In this document: positions 45,269 to 56,283 of the stretch, piece by piece
Position numbering within the stretch: position 1 is the stretch's first letter
How the letters are laid out: each line of letters starts with the position of its first letter
DNA from: JAWKUK01 sp041398605
Lineage (GTDB): Bacteria > Planctomycetota > UBA1135 > GCA-002686595
Direction of reading: 5' to 3'
Length of the DNA: 64,000 bases
Assembly (NCBI GenBank): GCA_041398605.1
Contig: JAWKUK010000011.1
Span: 62,001 to 126,000, forward strand
Notes under the pieces: generated by a model
Told to the model about the DNA's origin: nothing
Databases searched by the model: none
The model's input: only the letters and a program-made list of their open reading frames with translations
Program-made: the position numbers and the translations under genes

Positions 45269-47383
45269 ATGACGACCCCTGCACACTCGCGCGGCTTCGC
45301 GCGCATCGCTTGGCCGGCGGGCCTCGCGCTCGTTCAGGCGTGGTGCCTCTATCCGGTCCACCGAACGATGGACCTGCCGGTCTGGGACGAGCTGAACTTC
45401 TATGCGCTGCACGCGAAGCGGCTCGTGACCGGCGTGGGGGGGCTACAGAGCATCGAGTACGGCCCGCTCTACAGCCTGCTCTATGCGCCGTTCGTGGCGG
45501 CGCTCGCGCTCCCGGCCGCGATCTTCGCGTTGCGCTACGTGCTGACCATCGGGGTGACGCTGGCGCTCTACGCCCTCCTGAACCGCGCGCTGCGCGCGCC
45601 GCGCGCTTCGTTCCTCATCGCGCTCGTCTGGGCGGTCTCGGACGCGAACCTCGTGCTCGGAACGATGGCGTTCCACCTCGGCCTCGTGCTGACGATGAGC
45701 GCGGCGATGCTGTCGCGATCGAGCCGGATCGCGGCGCTCCTGTGCCTCGTGCTCGGCGGGTTCGTGCGGCCCGAGCTATTCCTCCTGGCCGGCGGCTACG
45801 GCTGCGCGCTCGTCGTCTCCTATGCGCGACGGTGGCGCGCCCGCTCGGTGCGCTCTGCCACCCGGCCCGAGGGCTTGGCGGCAGGTCAATCAGAGCGCTT
45901 GCTTGGGGGCCCCAAGGCCCGCGTGGTCATCGCTGCGCAGCTCGCGTTGCTGGCGTTTGTCGTGACCCACGTCTCGAGCTGGCGCTTCAATGCAGGGCGC
46001 TCTTGGCTCGCCGTGCAGCAGCACTACGCCTTTGCGCAGGTCGTGAATGGGCGCTACGACGTCGACCCGTGGGCGGACTTCCCCTACATCACGGCCCGTG
46101 ACTTTCCGGGCGCGTACTCGGTCGGCGACGTGCTCCGCACGCAGCCGCGCGCCATTGGCGCGCACTTGCTCGGGAACCTCGCGTCGGTGCCGGCCGCGCT
46201 GTGGCGTTTCGTCGAGCCGATCGCGCCGTTGCGCGCGGTCGTCTTGTTCGGCGTCGTCGTGCCCGGCGCGCTGCTGCTCGCCGCGGTCTTGGCCTGCGGG
46301 TCGTTCGCGCGCGTGCGGGCCGAGCTCGCCGCGCTCCGCGCCCGCATGGGGGACGCGCCGCTGCTGGGGTGGGTCGCGCCCGTCACGCTCGCGCCGAGCC
46401 TGCTCGTCAGCCTGCGCCATCCGCAGTACATGTTTGCGTTGATGCCGTTCGCGGCGCTCGCGGTCGGCGCGGTGTCGGTCGCTGCCGTCCGCGCGCTGCC
46501 GCGAGGCGTCGCTGGACGGGTGCCGCAGGCCCTGCGCGTGTTCGCACATGTGCTCGCGCCGCTGGTCGCTGTCGCGCTCCTCCTGGTGGCCGCGCTCGGG
46601 CCGTTGCCGCAGACGTCGTTGCCCTCGTCGCACGCAATCCGCGACAAGGTCGCGGCCCTCCGCGCGCTTGTCTCCGCGGCGCCAGAGGTCGTCTATGGCG
46701 GCTCCTTGCCTTCGTACCTCGCGTACCTGTCGCACACGAGCCGCGCGGTCTATCCGCTGAACCAGGACGGGCGCATCGACCTCGCCGCGGACCTCGCGCG
46801 CGAGGCGCCAGGGCTCGTCGCCATCGATCGCAACCTCTTGGGCTCGCCCTACTTCGACCCGGCGACGCTCGACGCGCTCAGCGGCCCCGAGTGGCGTTGC
46901 CACCCGGGCGCGGACGAGGTCGTCTACGTCCGCGCGGACCTGGCGCTCGACCCCGCGGCCCAGGCCGAAGGGACGACCGTCCTCGCGCCGTTCCACTGGC
47001 GCGCGTGGGCGCACTACGGCAGCACGACCGAGCTCGACCTCCGGCGCATCTTGTCGGTGCCAGGGTCGCTCTGGCTGTTCACGACGCGCGCGCGCCGCGT
47101 GACGCTCAGCGTTCGGCCGCACGCGGTGGTGCTCGGCGGGCCGACCGTCTTGCCCTATTCCACGCGCGTCGTCCTGAACGGCGCCGCGACGGGCGCGCTC
47201 GAGGTCGCGGCTGGCGCGAGCGTCTCGATCGAGCTCGAGCTGCGCGCCGGGTACAACCAGGTTTGGTTTGGCAGCGACTTCCCGACCCCGAACGAGGGGT
47301 TCATCCCCGCGGCCTACACCGCGACGTCGAGCGCGCCGATCCTGCAGCCGCTCGACATCGTCGCGATCGACTTTGCCCCGTAG
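45269..47383 (+). CDS. GT-C-like multispanning membrane protein
   Basis: 704 residues. The first loop has L-P-V-W-D-E-L-N-F-Y-A-L-H-A-K-R-L, where D-E replaces the more usual D-D of GT-C enzymes. About ten hydrophobic helices follow, up to residue about 470, then a soluble C-terminal domain of about 230 residues (V-V-Y-G-G-S-L-P-S-Y-L-A-Y ... L-V-A-I-D-R-N-L-L-G). It is less clearly a glycosyltransferase than its neighbours. Convergent with the next GT-C gene, with 10 bp between stops. Confidence 0.6.
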   Translation: MTTPAHSRGFARIAWPAGLALVQAWCLYPVHRTMDLPVWDELNFYALHAKRLVTGVGGLQSIEYGPLYSLLYAPFVAALALPAAIFALRYVLTIGVTLALYALLNRALRAPRASFLIALVWAVSDANLVLGTMAFHLGLVLTMSAAMLSRSSRIAALLCLVLGGFVRPELFLLAGGYGCALVVSYARRWRARSVRSATRPEGLAAGQSERLLGGPKARVVIAAQLALLAFVVTHVSSWRFNAGRSWLAVQQHYAFAQVVNGRYDVDPWADFPYITARDFPGAYSVGDVLRTQPRAIGAHLLGNLASVPAALWRFVEPIAPLRAVVLFGVVVPGALLLAAVLACGSFARVRAELAALRARMGDAPLLGWVAPVTLAPSLLVSLRHPQYMFALMPFAALAVGAVSVAAVRALPRGVAGRVPQALRVFAHVLAPLVAVALLLVAALGPLPQTSLPSSHAIRDKVAALRALVSAAPEVVYGGSLPSYLAYLSHTSRAVYPLNQDGRIDLAADLAREAPGLVAIDRNLLGSPYFDPATLDALSGPEWRCHPGADEVVYVRADLALDPAAQAEGTTVLAPFHWRAWAHYGSTTELDLRRILSVPGSLWLFTTRARRVTLSVRPHAVVLGGPTVLPYSTRVVLNGAATGALEVAAGASVSIELELRAGYNQVWFGSDFPTPNEGFIPAAYTATSSAPILQPLDIVAIDFAP

Positions 47384-47393
47384 ACGCGCGCGC

Positions 47394-49346
47394 TCAGCGC
47401 GCCGCGCGCTCGAGGCGGACTTCGGTGACGTGCGCAGGGGCGGCCCCGGCGCGCAGGCGGAGCTGGAGGGCGCCGTGGACGCTGTCCTCGGCGTCCCGGA
47501 GCAACGCGAGCTCGACTGGGCCGCCTGTTTGCGTGAGCGTCGCGCGCCAATCTCCGGCGGTGACGCCTCGAACGTCGAAGGTGGCCTCTTCGCCTGGCGC
47601 GAGCTGGACGCCGATGTGCCCCGCTGCGTCGAGCGCCGCGACGGGCGCGTCGCGGCCCGCAAAGAGGAACCCCGGCACGGTGATCGTCGCGCCGTCGGGC
47701 GCGCGCGTCGGCGCCAGCTTGCCCGCCGCCGCGCGCGCCCAGACGTGGGCGCGCGCCGTGTACGGCGTCGTGCCCTCGAGGCGCAGCAGCTTGTACTCGG
47801 CAGCGAAGCGCGGGTCCTCGGCGAGCTCCTTGCCGCTCCGGTAACACGGCGTCGGCGAGCCGAGCGCGCCGCAGAAGAAGATGAGGTCGGGCTCGCGCTC
47901 GAGGACGTACGCGCCGTCCCCGAGCTCGTGCCCGAGGTACCCGTTGCCGAAGTCCGAGGGGCGCTGGCGCGCGATGTGTCGATCGTTCAACCCCAGCATG
48001 TCGACCGCCGGGAGCTTCGAGAAGTACGGCAGGCAACCCGCCGCGGTTACGGCGATCAACGGGGCTTCGTCCGCGAAGGCGGTGTGCAGCATGCGCCCGA
48101 TCACGGCGCCGTCCCACTCCCAGCGTTCGGACTTGGCGAGGTCGTTGGCCGGCGAGAGGAGCGCCTGTTTGAGGCCGTGGCCGACCACGCAGCAAGTGAG
48201 GCCCAGCGTGGCGAGGGCCGCCAAGGGACGCTTGTGCTTGCCAACCAGGCCCGTCGGCCAGATCCAGGGCCAGAGCTCGACGGCTGCCAGCGCCGCCAAG
48301 GCCTGCAGCACAAAGAGGTGCCGGAAGGCGGGGAAGATGTCACCGCCGATGTAGACGACATACGCGCACCAAAGCGCCGTCGCATACAGCAGCATCAAGC
48401 CGCGCGTGCGGGTCGCCTTGCGCGCCAAGGTCACGCATAGGCCGAGCGCGCCCGCGACGAAGACGAAGAGCGAATCGAGCAGGCCTCCGCGGAGGTAGTC
48501 GAGGCCGCCTCGCACCCGCTGCGTCGACAGAACGAGCTTTGCGTAGGCCGTGTTCGGGACGACGTCGGCGTAGTACACCCACCGAAACGCGAGCTGTGCG
48601 CCGACAAAGAGCGCAGCGAGCGCGCCAGCGGTGAGCGCCGCGCGCCAGGCCCGCGGCCGGCCTTGGACGAGCCCGAGCACGATCGCTGCGACGAAGAGCG
48701 GCGCGTCGGGGCGCGTGAGGCACAGGAGCCCGAGCAAGACCCCGAGCGGGGCGCCGGCGCGCGCGCGCTCAGGGCCTCTGGGCGCCCCGTGCGGCTCGGG
48801 CACGGCCTCAGCGAGCTTCGACGCGAGCACGATCGACCACGCGAGCAGCGCCGCGACGAGCGGCTGCTCGAGCCCGCCGATGGCCCACACGGCGACCGTG
48901 CCCGAGGCCGCGAAGAGCGCGCCGGCGCCAAAGGTCGCGATCGCGGCGCGGCCCGCCGCAGGGGCGCCGTCGAATGGACCTCGCAGGCGCAGCGCGAGCC
49001 GCGCGCAGGCGAGGATCACCGCGACCGTGGCCGCGACTCCGAGGAGGCGCGCCGCGACGATCAGGTTCATGCCGAGGGCGCCGAGGCCCGCGCAGCCGAG
49101 CACCCACAGGAGGTTCGAGTAGCCCTCGACCCGCGCCCCGTCGGACCAAGTGAGCCCGAGCCCCGCGACCAGCCGCTCCGCGTAGACGAGCGAGATCAGC
49201 GCGTCGTCCGCCAGGAACGGCATGTGGTACCAGGCGTGCCACGCGAGCACTGCGAGCGCCGCGACGACCGCCGCGAACAATGGGGCGCCGACCGGGGCGC
49301 GGCGCGCGGGGTCGACCGGGGGTGCAGGAGGTGATTGCAGGGGCAC
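47394..49346 (-). CDS. GT-C glycosyltransferase-like membrane protein (AftB-like motif)
   Basis: 650 residues. The first periplasmic loop, F-L-A-D-D-A-L-I-S-L-V-Y-A-E-R-L followed by D-G-A-R-V-E-G-Y-S-N-L-L-W, matches the D-D-A-[FL]-I-[ST] ... G-E-R-V-E-G-Y-T-N-[FP]-L-W pattern I associate with AftB-type polyprenyl-sugar-dependent transferases. About ten membrane helices lead to a soluble C-terminal region (A-A-G-C-L-P-Y-F-S-K-L-P-A-V-D-M-L-G-L-N-D) and a last beta-rich 100 residues. It probably adds a sugar to a surface glycan or protein outside the membrane. Divergent from the M48 protease gene over 139 bp. Confidence 0.75.
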   Translation of the reverse strand: MPLQSPPAPPVDPARRAPVGAPLFAAVVAALAVLAWHAWYHMPFLADDALISLVYAERLVAGLGLTWSDGARVEGYSNLLWVLGCAGLGALGMNLIVAARLLGVAATVAVILACARLALRLRGPFDGAPAAGRAAIATFGAGALFAASGTVAVWAIGGLEQPLVAALLAWSIVLASKLAEAVPEPHGAPRGPERARAGAPLGVLLGLLCLTRPDAPLFVAAIVLGLVQGRPRAWRAALTAGALAALFVGAQLAFRWVYYADVVPNTAYAKLVLSTQRVRGGLDYLRGGLLDSLFVFVAGALGLCVTLARKATRTRGLMLLYATALWCAYVVYIGGDIFPAFRHLFVLQALAALAAVELWPWIWPTGLVGKHKRPLAALATLGLTCCVVGHGLKQALLSPANDLAKSERWEWDGAVIGRMLHTAFADEAPLIAVTAAGCLPYFSKLPAVDMLGLNDRHIARQRPSDFGNGYLGHELGDGAYVLEREPDLIFFCGALGSPTPCYRSGKELAEDPRFAAEYKLLRLEGTTPYTARAHVWARAAAGKLAPTRAPDGATITVPGFLFAGRDAPVAALDAAGHIGVQLAPGEEATFDVRGVTAGDWRATLTQTGGPVELALLRDAEDSVHGALQLRLRAGAAPAHVTEVRLERAAR

Positions 49347-49485
49347 CCGCTGATCCTAAACGGGGACTCACCTGCCCCAGGAGTCGGAAGGACCGCCACG
49401 GAGCCTGCGCCGCAGGCTGCCCAGCGCCAGCTCTCGGCGAGTAGAGGTTCCATCCCGGCCCTTCCAGGGCCAAGATTGCCGCCCG

Positions 49486-51249
49486 ATGACCTCGGTCCTC
49501 CCGCTCCTCCTCGCCGTGCTGGTGCAAGCCCTGGGCGAGGCCGACCTCGGCTCGGGGTGGGAGGCGCCTTGGGCGGTGCCGGTCTTTGCGGGGTTGCCCT
49601 ACCTCCTGGCCTGGCGGGTGCGTGCGCTTGCCATGCGCGGCGCCTTCCATGCGGCCGAGCGCTGGGCGCGGCCGCTGCGCGCATCGGGCGCCCTCGCGTT
49701 TGCGGGCGCGGTGCTCGGCTGTGGCTGGGTCGCGAGCGTCGAGCGCTGGACCGGCGCGCGCTTCGACGCGTTCGCGTGGCCCGAGCCGGCGATCCTCCTC
49801 TCGCTCGCGCCCTTTGTCGGCTTTCAGGTGCTGGCGCTCGACGCCGAAGTGCGCTCCCACACCCGCCCTGGCGTCGCGCAGCGCAGCAAGTTCGCGTTTC
49901 AGGTGCGCGGGTTCTTGCTCGTCCTCGCGCCGGTCCTCGTGTACCTCGGCGCCGCGTGGCTCGTCGCCGCGCACCCGGTCGCGCGCGCTTGGCTCGAGAA
50001 CGTCGGCCTCGCGCAGAGCCTCTTCGCCGTCCTCGCGCTAGCGCTCGTCGCGCTCCTGTTGCCTTTTCTGTTGCGCCACGTCTGGGACACGGTGCCAGTG
50101 CCGGAGGGCCCGGCGCGGCGGCTCTTGGAGCTCGTCGGGGCGCGCGCGCGGTTCCGGCCCTCGGAGTGGCTCGTCTGGCGCACCGGCGGGTCGATGGCCA
50201 ATGCCGCCGTCGTCGGCTTCGTGCCGTGGGGGCGGCTCGTGCTCTTCACCGATGAGCTCCTCGCGATCCTTGGGCCGCGCGAGCTGGTCGCGGTCGTCGG
50301 GCACGAGATCGGGCACGCCCGCCGTCGACACGTTTGGATCCTGATGTCGTGGGCCCTCGCGATCGTCCTGGGCGTCGATCTCGCGCTCGTGCACGTCGTC
50401 CCGGTCTTCGACCCGTTGGACGGCGCGACGCTGGTCGGCGCGATGCTCGGCGTCTCCGCCGCGCTGCTCGGGCTCGGGGCGCTCTGGTTCGGCTGGCTCT
50501 CGCGCCGGCTCGAGCTCGACGCGGACCTCTACTGTGCGGAGCTGACGGGTGACAGCGCCGCGCTCGCAAGCGCGCTGCGGCAGGTGGACGGGAACTGGGA
50601 ACGCGGCGGCTGGCGGCACCTCTCGTCCGCGCGTCGCGTCGCGTTCCTCGCGGAGGCGCTCGCGTATCCCCAGCGCGCCCTGCGGTTCAAGCGCCGCGTC
50701 GCCGCGATGGGGGCGCTCGGCGCAGGGCTCGCGCTGGCCGCGATCGGCGTCGAGACGCGCGACTTGGTGCAGCGCTTGCCCTTGGATCGCGTCGGCGCCG
50801 CGCTGGCGCTCGGCCGCTTCGAGCGCGCTTCCGAGCTGGCCGCGCGGGTCGCACCCGAAGCCTTGAATGAGCCCGAAGAGGTCGAATTGAGGCTCGTGTT
50901 GGAGACCGCGCGGGGCTTCGACGAAGGCGCGAGCGCGCGGGTGCTCGGCGCGGCGTTGGAGGCGCAGCTCGGCGTCCTCGCGGCGGAGGGCCCCGCGTTG
51001 AGCTCGGCGGACAACGCTGCGGACGGCTCGGCATCGCGCGAGCGGGACCCGGCGCTCGACCGCGCGTTTGCCCTTGCGGCCCTCGCCGCCCAGCGCGGCG
51101 AGCGCGACCTCGGCCCGGTCACCGACGCGCTCCGCAGCGCACGACGGGGGGACGCCGACGCGGCCGAGCGCGCGCTGCGCTCGGTCGACCCGCGCCTCCG
51201 GACGCAGTATGGAGACGCCATCCTGCGCGCCGCCGGCAACGGTCAGTAG
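49486..51249 (+). CDS. M48 family zinc metalloprotease, membrane-bound
   Basis: 587 residues with four N-terminal membrane helices, the protease domain, two further helices and a C-terminal helical tail of about 180 residues. The zinc site is V-V-G-H-E-I-G-H-A-R-R-R-H (H-E-x-x-H) with the third ligand in L-E-L-D-A-D. M48 proteases (HtpX, Ste24/CAAX-type) degrade misfolded membrane proteins or process prenylated peptides at the inner membrane. The long C-terminal tail is unusual and may regulate it. The last 7 bp overlap the convergent flavin reductase. Confidence 0.85.
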   Translation: MTSVLPLLLAVLVQALGEADLGSGWEAPWAVPVFAGLPYLLAWRVRALAMRGAFHAAERWARPLRASGALAFAGAVLGCGWVASVERWTGARFDAFAWPEPAILLSLAPFVGFQVLALDAEVRSHTRPGVAQRSKFAFQVRGFLLVLAPVLVYLGAAWLVAAHPVARAWLENVGLAQSLFAVLALALVALLLPFLLRHVWDTVPVPEGPARRLLELVGARARFRPSEWLVWRTGGSMANAAVVGFVPWGRLVLFTDELLAILGPRELVAVVGHEIGHARRRHVWILMSWALAIVLGVDLALVHVVPVFDPLDGATLVGAMLGVSAALLGLGALWFGWLSRRLELDADLYCAELTGDSAALASALRQVDGNWERGGWRHLSSARRVAFLAEALAYPQRALRFKRRVAAMGALGAGLALAAIGVETRDLVQRLPLDRVGAALALGRFERASELAARVAPEALNEPEEVELRLVLETARGFDEGASARVLGAALEAQLGVLAAEGPALSSADNAADGSASRERDPALDRAFALAALAAQRGERDLGPVTDALRSARRGDADAAERALRSVDPRLRTQYGDAILRAAGNGQ

Positions 51250-51779
51250 CCGAGCCCGTTCTTGCGGACGTGTACGAGCGGCTCGCCGTCCTTCGCGCAG
51301 CTGCCGTCTTCGACGTGGCCGAAGATCACGACGTGGTCACCGACCGCGTGTTCACCGCTCAGCTTGCAGTCGAGCCACGCGAGCGCGCCGGACAGCACGA
51401 GGCCGCCGCGCTCTGTCGCGGCAGTCTCGACCAGGTCGAAGGCGGTCCCGGTCGGCGGGGCCTTGAAGAACGGCTTCATCAGCGCTCTGTCCGCCTCGCC
51501 CAATACCGACACGGTGAAGCGGCCGGAAGCCCGCACGCCTCTGAGGTGATCGCGGTCCTGGCCGATCGCGACCATCACCGTCGGCGGCACAAACCCCACC
51601 TGCTGGACGAACGAGGCCACGAAGCCGATCGGGCGGTCCTGGAGCGTCGTCGCGACGATGAACAGGCCGCTCGGGACGCGGCCCAACGCGCGGGCGAGGG
51701 GCGGGGTGGCCGCGGGCCGACCGGCAGCGCTGTTCGCTGCCGTGCTGGGGGGGGGCTCGGGGGTCGAATCAGCGCTCAT
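51243..51779 (-). CDS. Flavin reductase-like, FMN-binding protein
   Basis: 178 residues; a Pro/Ala-rich N-terminus precedes the split-barrel FMN-binding domain (L-G-R-V-P-S-G-L-F-I-V-A-T, then F-V-A-S-F-V-Q-Q-V-G-F-V-P-P-T-V-M-V-A). The closing H-A-V-G-D-H-V-V-I-F-G-H-V-E-D-G fits the family's G-D-H-x-[IL]-x-[IV]-G-x-V signature. Members supply reduced flavin to monooxygenases or bind FMN as diaphorase-like proteins. No partner oxygenase is adjacent. Confidence 0.88.
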   Translation of the reverse strand: MSADSTPEPPPSTAANSAAGRPAATPPLARALGRVPSGLFIVATTLQDRPIGFVASFVQQVGFVPPTVMVAIGQDRDHLRGVRASGRFTVSVLGEADRALMKPFFKAPPTGTAFDLVETAATERGGLVLSGALAWLDCKLSGEHAVGDHVVIFGHVEDGSCAKDGEPLVHVRKNGLGY

Positions 51780-51893
51780 CGTAGGGAGGGTGCGGCGCGC
51801 TGCAGGGGGCCTCCCCTGGCGCTCGCCCGCATATAGGATCGCCCGCGGTGGACTCGCGCCCCCGGAACGGCGAGAATCTTGGCCCTACTCCCG

Positions 51894-52988
51894 ATGGACG
51901 CACCCTCGGACACTATGCCCACGTTCCGCTGGAGCCCGGCGGATGAGCTGCGCGCCTTTGTTCCCGTGTCGGACGCGGGGCAGGCGGCGGCCGCCGCCTT
52001 GGACGACCCGAGCGGTCTGCTCGCCGAGCAGCTCGCGAGCCTCGCCGAGGACCGGTCGAGCGGCGCGGACGAGGTCGCGCGCCGCGTCGCGCGGTCGGCG
52101 CACGCGTGGTTGAGCGAATGCGGCGCGTCGGTCGAGCGCTCGCACGCGGGTGGGCTCGTCGCGGCCCTCGAGCGGGAGCTCGAGGCCGTTTGGGCAGGGC
52201 ACGGCTGGCGCGGCCCGGTGCTGGGCCTGCGCGCCGCGCTGAGCGCCGCGGCGCGCGCGGCCGAGGGCGCGCACGCCGACGTCTGCGAGACGCTGCTCGA
52301 AGAGCTCGCGCTCTGGTGTGAGGACCGTGTCGCCGAGGAGACCGAGGCGACCTGGGACGGCGTGCCGCTCGGAGCTGGCGTGCGATTGCCCGACCGAGGC
52401 CGGGTCGCGGCGCCGTTCCTCAGCGGGCCCGACGCGCTGGAGCGGGGCGAGGTGGTCGTCGTGCACGGGTGGTCCGAGACCGTCGCCCGCACGCTCGAAG
52501 CCGCCCATCGCGCCGGCCTCGCGCCGGAGGCGGTCGTCAGCGAGGGCGGCCCCGACCTCGGCGGCCGACGCCTCGCGCGGCGCCTCGTCGCGGCGGGGCT
52601 CCCCGTGCGCTTCATCTACGACGCCGCGGTCCCCGACGCGGTTCGACGCGCGGACCGCGTCTGGATCGGCACCGACGCGATCGGCGCGCGCGCGTTCGTC
52701 GCGCGGGTTGGCACGCGTGTGCTGCTCGAAGAAGCGCGGCGCGCCGAGGTCAGCTCCGCTGTGCTCGCGACCTCTGACAAACTCGTGCCTGGCGGCGAGC
52801 TGATGCTCCCTAGCTGGTGCGAGGGCGAACCTTGGCTCCTTTGGGAGCGCCCGCCCGTGGGCGTGACGATCGCGTCCCAGGCGTACGAAGCCGTGCCCCT
52901 CGAGCACGCCGGGGTGATCGCGACCGAGTTCGGTCTCGTCACCGCTGCCGAGCTCGCGCTCCGCGCGCTCCGTACCTCTTCCTCGTAG
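51894..52988 (+). CDS. eIF2B alpha/beta/delta-related protein
   Basis: 364 residues from the ATG at 51894; an in-frame TTG lies five codons earlier and another ATG follows at 51915. The helical N-terminal half and the Rossmann-like C-terminal half (E-A-V-V-S-E-G-G-P-D-L-G-G-R-R-L, F-I-Y-D-A-A-V-P-D-A-V, V-W-I-G-T-D-A-I) follow the eIF2B/methylthioribose-1-phosphate isomerase/ribose-1,5-bisphosphate isomerase fold. The Asp of D-A-A and the G-T-D-A-I motif contain the ligand-site residues. Bacterial members are sugar-phosphate isomerases, but this one lacks a clear N-K-I-G-T-x-x-x-A segment, so its reaction is uncertain. It lies 47 bp upstream of gyrA in the same direction. Confidence 0.78.
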   Translation: MDAPSDTMPTFRWSPADELRAFVPVSDAGQAAAAALDDPSGLLAEQLASLAEDRSSGADEVARRVARSAHAWLSECGASVERSHAGGLVAALERELEAVWAGHGWRGPVLGLRAALSAAARAAEGAHADVCETLLEELALWCEDRVAEETEATWDGVPLGAGVRLPDRGRVAAPFLSGPDALERGEVVVVHGWSETVARTLEAAHRAGLAPEAVVSEGGPDLGGRRLARRLVAAGLPVRFIYDAAVPDAVRRADRVWIGTDAIGARAFVARVGTRVLLEEARRAEVSSAVLATSDKLVPGGELMLPSWCEGEPWLLWERPPVGVTIASQAYEAVPLEHAGVIATEFGLVTAAELALRALRTSSS

Positions 52989-53035
52989 CTCTGCAGCGCG
53001 AGCGAAGCGTGCGCTCCGTTTGAATTCGCCTCCCT

Positions 53036-55693
<2,658 letters not shown>

Positions 55694-55696
55694 CCC

Positions 55697-56140
55697 ATGG
55701 ACATCGTCGATCGCATCAATGAAGACCTGAAGGCCGCGATGAAGGCCGGCGAGACGCTGAAGCGCGACACGCTTCGGATGCTCACGTCGGCGCTGAAGAA
55801 CGCCAAGATCGAGAAGCTCGCGCCGCTCGACGAGGCCGAGGTCATGGCCGTCGTACGCTCCGGCGTGAAGTCTCGTAGGGACAGCGCCGAGCAGTACCGC
55901 GCGGCGAACCGAGCGGACCTCGCGGAGAAGGAGGAGGCCGAGATCGGCATCCTCGAGGGGTACTTGCCCAAGCAACTGGATGAGGCGGCAACGCGCGCGC
56001 TCGTCGAGTCGATCATTGCCGACACCGGTGTGACGGGGAAAGCCGGGCTCGGTGTCGTAATGAAGGCCGTGATGGCAAAGCACCGCGACGTGATCGACGG
56101 CAAGCTCGTTCAGCGCTTGCTGGGTGAGCTGTTGCAGTGA
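55697..56140 (+). CDS. yqeY: GatB/YqeY domain protein
   Basis: 147 residues, the normal size of YqeY. The family pattern is clear: R-I-N-E-D-L-K-A-A-M-K-A-G, K-R-D-T-L-R-M-L-T-S-A-L-K-N, E-I-G-I-L-E-G-Y-L-P-K-Q-L and G-L-G-V-V-M-K-A-V. The tail domain is shared with GatB of the tRNA-dependent amidotransferase and is thought to bind tRNA; the free protein's role is not well defined. Three base pairs separate it from gyrA, so the two are co-transcribed. Confidence 0.95.
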   Translation: MDIVDRINEDLKAAMKAGETLKRDTLRMLTSALKNAKIEKLAPLDEAEVMAVVRSGVKSRRDSAEQYRAANRADLAEKEEAEIGILEGYLPKQLDEAATRALVESIIADTGVTGKAGLGVVMKAVMAKHRDVIDGKLVQRLLGELLQ

Positions 56141-56216
56141 CCGCGGGCGCTGGGAGTCTGCGCCACAGAGCGCGGTTCGCAGCGCGGCCGAGCGTAGGTG
56201 CTGGTGGCCGGGTGCG

Positions 56217-56251
56217 CTGCGCACGTTAGGTGCCGTGCCTAACGTGCGCAG
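56217..56251. terminator. Perfect 14-bp hairpin between convergent genes
   Basis: ctgcgcacgttagg (56217-56230) and cctaacgtgcgcag (56238-56251) pair perfectly around a 7-nt loop. It lies between the yqeY stop (56140) and the subtilase stop (56284), so it could end transcripts from both sides. No U-tract. Confidence 0.62.
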
Positions 56252-56283
56252 ACGCGAGGGCGTTGCCGGCCCGCGTTCTGGGC

